A stretch of 16,303 nt of DNA from CAYZJD01 sp964478455 (GTDB taxonomy: Bacteria; Acidobacteriota; Terriglobia; Bryobacterales; Bryobacteraceae), in assembly GCA_964478455.1 (NCBI GenBank), contig CAYZJD010000063.1, forward strand, positions 1 to 16,303, in the 5' to 3' direction. The translations under genes were made by a program, and so were the position numbers. Below the pieces are notes generated by a model. It saw only the letters and a program-made list of their open reading frames with translations. It searched no databases and was not told the origin of the DNA. Positions within the stretch are counted from its first letter, which is position 1. Every line of letters starts with the position of its first letter. Below are positions 13,481 through 16,303 of this stretch, piece by piece.

Positions 13481-14974
13481 ATGGCGATAAGACAGGCATT
13501 GGTGTTGTTGGCGGCGGCTTTGCTGCTGGCCGGTGCGGGCGCCGCCGCGAGCGAAATCGTCAAGACGGTCATGCCGGCGGAGATCGACGAGCCGCTGGTG
13601 AATCCCTACATGGGCTGGGGGCTGTGGGCCGGGCCGCGATACTACGACGGCAGGACCTTCACACTCGAATACAACACGACCGGCTTCGGCGACGACGCAC
13701 CGTTATTCAGTTGGGTGCTGGTGGACTGGATGTGGGCCGACCTGGAGCCGGAGGAGGGCAAGTACTCCTGGAGGGATCTTGATACCATCCTTGACTTCTG
13801 GGCGGCGCGGGGCAAGCAGATCTACCTGCGAGTGTGGATCACCGACGATCCGGGATGGTACGGCGACCGGCCGGGCCATGAGGTGTGCCCCGGCTGGTTG
13901 TGGAAAGCCGGGGCGCCGTATCGGGAATATACTTCTCAAGGCAAGTTCAAGAAGCGAGAGCCGGACTATGCCCATCCAGCTTATGAGAAGGTATATCTTC
14001 CCAAGGCGAAGAAGTTCCTGACAGCGCTCGCGGAACGCTACGACAAACCTGAAAGCCCGATCGTGATGTGGGGTGTGATGGGCTACGGCCAGTGGGGCGA
14101 GTGGCACAGCATGTGGTCGAGGTACCCGTGGCCGAACAAGGACGTCAAACATGGCGTGCTGGCTAAGATCGTCAACATGTACGCGGATATCTTCCGGATG
14201 AAGAAGCCGTGTATCTCCTATGCTCGCGACTCCGATCGCGACGAGGTGACGAGCATGGAAGATCACGTGTACCGCCAGGCGCTGGACATCGCCGTCGCCA
14301 GGGGTTTCGCCCTGGCACGGCACGGATTCATCGACGGCCTGGCCCTGTATGACAGGAAAGTCATGCAGAACTACTGGCGGAAGGTGCCGATGTTTGCCGA
14401 GTCCAACTGGGAGTATAACGACGTCAAGGACCACGGCACGCACGGCACGCTGGAAGAGTATCTGGAAATCTACCGGGAGTGGCACTCGAACTTCGCGCAC
14501 TACTACATGGACGCCGCGAGCTACAGGCGCGCGATGCAAGAGGATCGCGACCACCATGTCAAGGGCCTGCAAAGCGGCGGGCTCGGCTACCGCTTCGTCC
14601 TGAAGTCGGCGAGCTGGAGCGAGGAGGTGCCGGCCGGGCACCTGTTCGTGGTCCGCTCGAGCTGGGTGAACCGCAACGCCGGCCGGCTCTACGTGCGGCA
14701 CCCGCTGAAGCTGTGCCTGACCGACGAGCAGGGCAACGAGAAGTTCAGCGAGGAGGATCGCGGCTTCGACCAGACGAGCTGGGTGGAAGGAGAGAAGTAC
14801 CCGGTGCTCAGCGTGTTCCACCTGCGGAAGGACCTGCCGCCGGGTGTCTACGACGTGCGGGTCGCGATGGTGGATTCCAGTGGCAAGCCGCGCATCCGCC
14901 TGGCGATTGCGGGCGCGGATCGGGAGGGCAGGTACCGTCTGGGCACCGTGCGAATCACCGAGGGTTCGCGATGA
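13481..14974 (+). CDS. Exported DUF4832/TIM-barrel glycosidase-like protein, copy 3
   Basis: A 497-residue close paralogue of copy 1 with a signal peptide (residues 1 to about 23), a TIM-barrel-like section beginning N-P-Y-M-G-W-G-L-W-A-G at 41, and the C-terminal DUF4832-type domain. The candidate catalytic glutamates E207 (G-Q-W-G-E-W-H) and E307 (A-E-S-N-W) match copy 1. Codons 334-460 are identical in DNA to copy 1, although the barrel half differs at many positions, for example in S-Y-A-R-D-S-D against S-Y-C-F-D-S-D. AAGGAGG lies seven bases before the ATG and overlaps the stop codon of copy 2. Being so alike, copies 1 and 3 may act on related linkages of one substrate. Architecture is clear; activity is inferred. 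Confidence 0.8.
   Translation: MAIRQALVLLAAALLLAGAGAAASEIVKTVMPAEIDEPLVNPYMGWGLWAGPRYYDGRTFTLEYNTTGFGDDAPLFSWVLVDWMWADLEPEEGKYSWRDLDTILDFWAARGKQIYLRVWITDDPGWYGDRPGHEVCPGWLWKAGAPYREYTSQGKFKKREPDYAHPAYEKVYLPKAKKFLTALAERYDKPESPIVMWGVMGYGQWGEWHSMWSRYPWPNKDVKHGVLAKIVNMYADIFRMKKPCISYARDSDRDEVTSMEDHVYRQALDIAVARGFALARHGFIDGLALYDRKVMQNYWRKVPMFAESNWEYNDVKDHGTHGTLEEYLEIYREWHSNFAHYYMDAASYRRAMQEDRDHHVKGLQSGGLGYRFVLKSASWSEEVPAGHLFVVRSSWVNRNAGRLYVRHPLKLCLTDEQGNEKFSEEDRGFDQTSWVEGEKYPVLSVFHLRKDLPPGVYDVRVAMVDSSGKPRIRLAIAGADREGRYRLGTVRITEGSR
14480..14860 (+). repeat. 381-bp exact repeat, copy B (inside DUF4832 copy 3)
   Basis: The partner of 11456-11836, at an offset of 3024 bases. It covers the last part of the barrel and most of the C-terminal beta domain. 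No mobile-element ends or short target duplications flank it. Confidence 0.97.
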
Positions 14975-14996
14975 GTGCCAGTGCGACTGGGGAATC

Positions 14997-16004
14997 ATGC
15001 GCGCTGTCCGGATAGAAAAGACGAATGCTCCGTGGAAGGTGGTAGAGGCGCCTGTTCCCGAACCGGGTCCGGGCGAGGCGCTGGTGCGGGTCAGAGCAAG
15101 CGGGATATGCGGCGCGGACCTGGAAATCACCCGCGGCGAATATCCGCTGGCCCGCGCCCCTCTGACCCCGGGCCATGAGGTGGCCGGCATCGTCGAGCAG
15201 ACGGGCGCGGACGTGGCGGCGTTCCGGGCCGGGGACCGTGTGGGCCTCGGCTGGCTCCAGGGGATTTGCGGGAAGTGCGAGGCCTGCTTCGCCGGCAAAG
15301 AGAATCTTTGCGCGGAGCAGCGCGCCACTGGCGTGAACGTGGATGGAGGTCACGCCGAGTACGTGGTGGCTCCGGTCGCCTATCTTCACCACCTGCCCGA
15401 GCAACTCAGTTTCGAGCACGCCGCGGCCCTGATGTGCCCCGGCATGACGGCCTACTCCGCCATCAAGATCTCAGGCGTCCGGCCGGGAGCCCGCATCGCC
15501 GTGCTCGGCCTCGGCGGGGTGGGCCACCTCGCGGTGCTGCTCGCCCGGGCCGTCGGCGCGCAGGTCGCCGTCGTCACCCGCGGCGGAGAAGAGAAGATGG
15601 AGTGGGCGCGCAAGTTGGGCGCCGATTATGTTCTCGACTCTAGAGGCGAGAGCGCGGGGCGCTTGTTGCAGAGCGTCGGCGGCGCCGACCTCATCCTGTC
15701 CGTCACCATCTCGGAGACAGAAGCCGGTGATGCGATCGACGGACTGCGGCCCGATGGAACCATGGTGCTGATCGGCGTGCCCACAAGACCGATTCCCGTC
15801 CCCGCCGACCCAATGTGCGCGGGGCGCCGCCGCATCCTAGGGCTTCCTTCCGGCAGCCGGACGGAGGTCCGCGAAACGCTTGAATTCGCCGCACGGCGCC
15901 GCATCGCTCCGCTGATCGAAACCTTCCCGCTTGCGGATGCCCGGCGCGCCATCGAGCGTATGGGAAAAGGCCTGGTGAGGTTCCGGGCGATCCTGGTCCC
16001 TTGA
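14997..16004 (+). CDS. Zinc-dependent medium-chain alcohol dehydrogenase
   Basis: A 335-residue cytoplasmic NAD(P)-dependent dehydrogenase of the zinc alcohol dehydrogenase family, oxidising an alcohol or sugar hydroxyl, or reducing the matching carbonyl. Catalytic zinc ligands are C38, H60-E61 (in P-G-H-E-V-A-G) and C147. The structural zinc has its four cysteines C91, C94, C97 and C105. The cofactor-binding Rossmann motif is G171-L-G-G-V-G176. Everything needed for activity is present and the length is typical. The ATG at 14997 has GGGGA four to five bases upstream; an open frame further upstream only overlaps copy 3. It sits 22 bases after copy 3 and 10 before the transporter gene, so it belongs to the operon. 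It may oxidise a sugar to a lactone, which would fit the phosphotriesterase-family enzyme; this is inference. Confidence 0.92.
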   Translation: MRAVRIEKTNAPWKVVEAPVPEPGPGEALVRVRASGICGADLEITRGEYPLARAPLTPGHEVAGIVEQTGADVAAFRAGDRVGLGWLQGICGKCEACFAGKENLCAEQRATGVNVDGGHAEYVVAPVAYLHHLPEQLSFEHAAALMCPGMTAYSAIKISGVRPGARIAVLGLGGVGHLAVLLARAVGAQVAVVTRGGEEKMEWARKLGADYVLDSRGESAGRLLQSVGGADLILSVTISETEAGDAIDGLRPDGTMVLIGVPTRPIPVPADPMCAGRRRILGLPSGSRTEVRETLEFAARRRIAPLIETFPLADARRAIERMGKGLVRFRAILVP

Positions 16005-16014
16005 GGGTTCCGTG

Positions 16015-16303
16015 ATGCTGAAGCAGAAGTGGCTTTGGTACTGCGTCTTTTGCGTTTGCTGCTGGGGGCCGTATGCCATCACCTCGAAGCTGGGATCAAG
16101 AGAAATCCCGGCGCTCCCCATGCAGCTTCTGTTCACCATCGGCAGCCTGCCGGTGGCCCTGGCCATGCTCGCCGCCAGACGCTTCCGGCTGGAGAGGAAC
16201 CGTCGAGGCATCGTCTATGGGCTTGTTACCGGGATCTTTTCCGGAATCGGCGGCATCGCCTGGTTCGCCGCCTACTCGAGCGGCGGCAACACCGCCATCA
16301 TCG
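16015..16303 (+). CDS. EamA/DMT-family transporter, N-terminal part (3' end outside window)
   Basis: The first 96 codons of an inner-membrane protein, cut by the window edge. Three hydrophobic segments are visible, the first with W-G-P-Y-A-I-T-S-K-L-G, the typical first helix of EamA drug/metabolite transporters, and a second cytoplasmic boundary R-R-F-R-L-E-R-N-R-R. The first helix is cysteine-rich (C10, C13, C15, C16). GAGGG overlaps the dehydrogenase stop codon and ends seven bases before the ATG; a GTG three bases earlier is also possible. A second transporter in the same operon suggests either two imported products or an exporter for a by-product. Family assignment is likely but rests on the first quarter of the protein. 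Confidence 0.75.
   Translation, partial: MLKQKWLWYCVFCVCCWGPYAITSKLGSREIPALPMQLLFTIGSLPVALAMLAARRFRLERNRRGIVYGLVTGIFSGIGGIAWFAAYSSGGNTAII

Noticed and set aside
11456..14860. The exact repeats as parts of an insertion sequence or other mobile element
   Set aside because: The repeated block lies within coding sequence in frame, with no terminal inverted repeats, target duplications or transposase.
13703..15328. A minus-strand open frame of about 540 codons opposite DUF4832 copy 3 and the dehydrogenase
   Set aside because: It shares its repeated segment with the preceding antisense frame only because of the 381-bp repeat on the coding strand; no domain or binding site supports it.

Overview
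This high-GC window most likely comes from an Acidobacteriota genome of the Bryobacterales/Solibacter type. The inference rests on a TonB-dependent receptor with an N-terminal carboxypeptidase-regulatory-like domain, a family greatly expanded in that group, together with DUF4832-type proteins and a large one-direction block of carbohydrate genes. I see no rRNA, tRNA, CRISPR array, transposase or phage gene.

Layout. Positions 1-1772 hold the N-terminal 590 codons of an outer-membrane receptor on the minus strand; its C-terminus lies off the left edge. A 513-base divergent control region (1773-2285) follows. It has a promoter-like site in each direction, each with its own 9-10 bp-period direct repeats. 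Next is a single gene for a flavodoxin-like lipoprotein (2286-2930), then a short spacer with a further promoter at 3027-3054. From 3075 to the right edge, ten genes run on the plus strand with gaps of 5 to 36 bases, so they look like one operon of more than 13 kb. In order they are: a Tat-exported phosphotriesterase-family hydrolase; a secreted protein with two sensory-rhodopsin-transducer-like (ASRT) domains; a large GH38-like exported protein; an APC-superfamily permease; a fucose/arabinose-isomerase-like protein; three tandem paralogous exported DUF4832/TIM-barrel glycosidase-like proteins; a zinc alcohol dehydrogenase; and the start of an EamA/DMT transporter.

How it may work (inference). 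The set reads as an uptake and breakdown route for a glycan or glycoside. The receptor would bring material across the outer membrane. The exported GH38-like and DUF4832 proteins, and perhaps the ASRT-domain protein as a binder, would process it in the periplasm. The permease would import the product, and the isomerase-like protein and dehydrogenase would convert it; the phosphotriesterase-family enzyme could open a lactone. No sugar kinase, aldolase, sulfatase, SusD homologue or regulator gene is visible, so the substrate cannot be named.

The most notable signals are: a 381-bp block that is base-for-base identical between the first and third DUF4832 genes while their flanks differ (recent gene conversion, or an assembly effect); catalytic-site substitutions in the GH38-like protein, the isomerase-like protein and the middle DUF4832 copy; and a secreted double-ASRT protein inside a carbohydrate operon.
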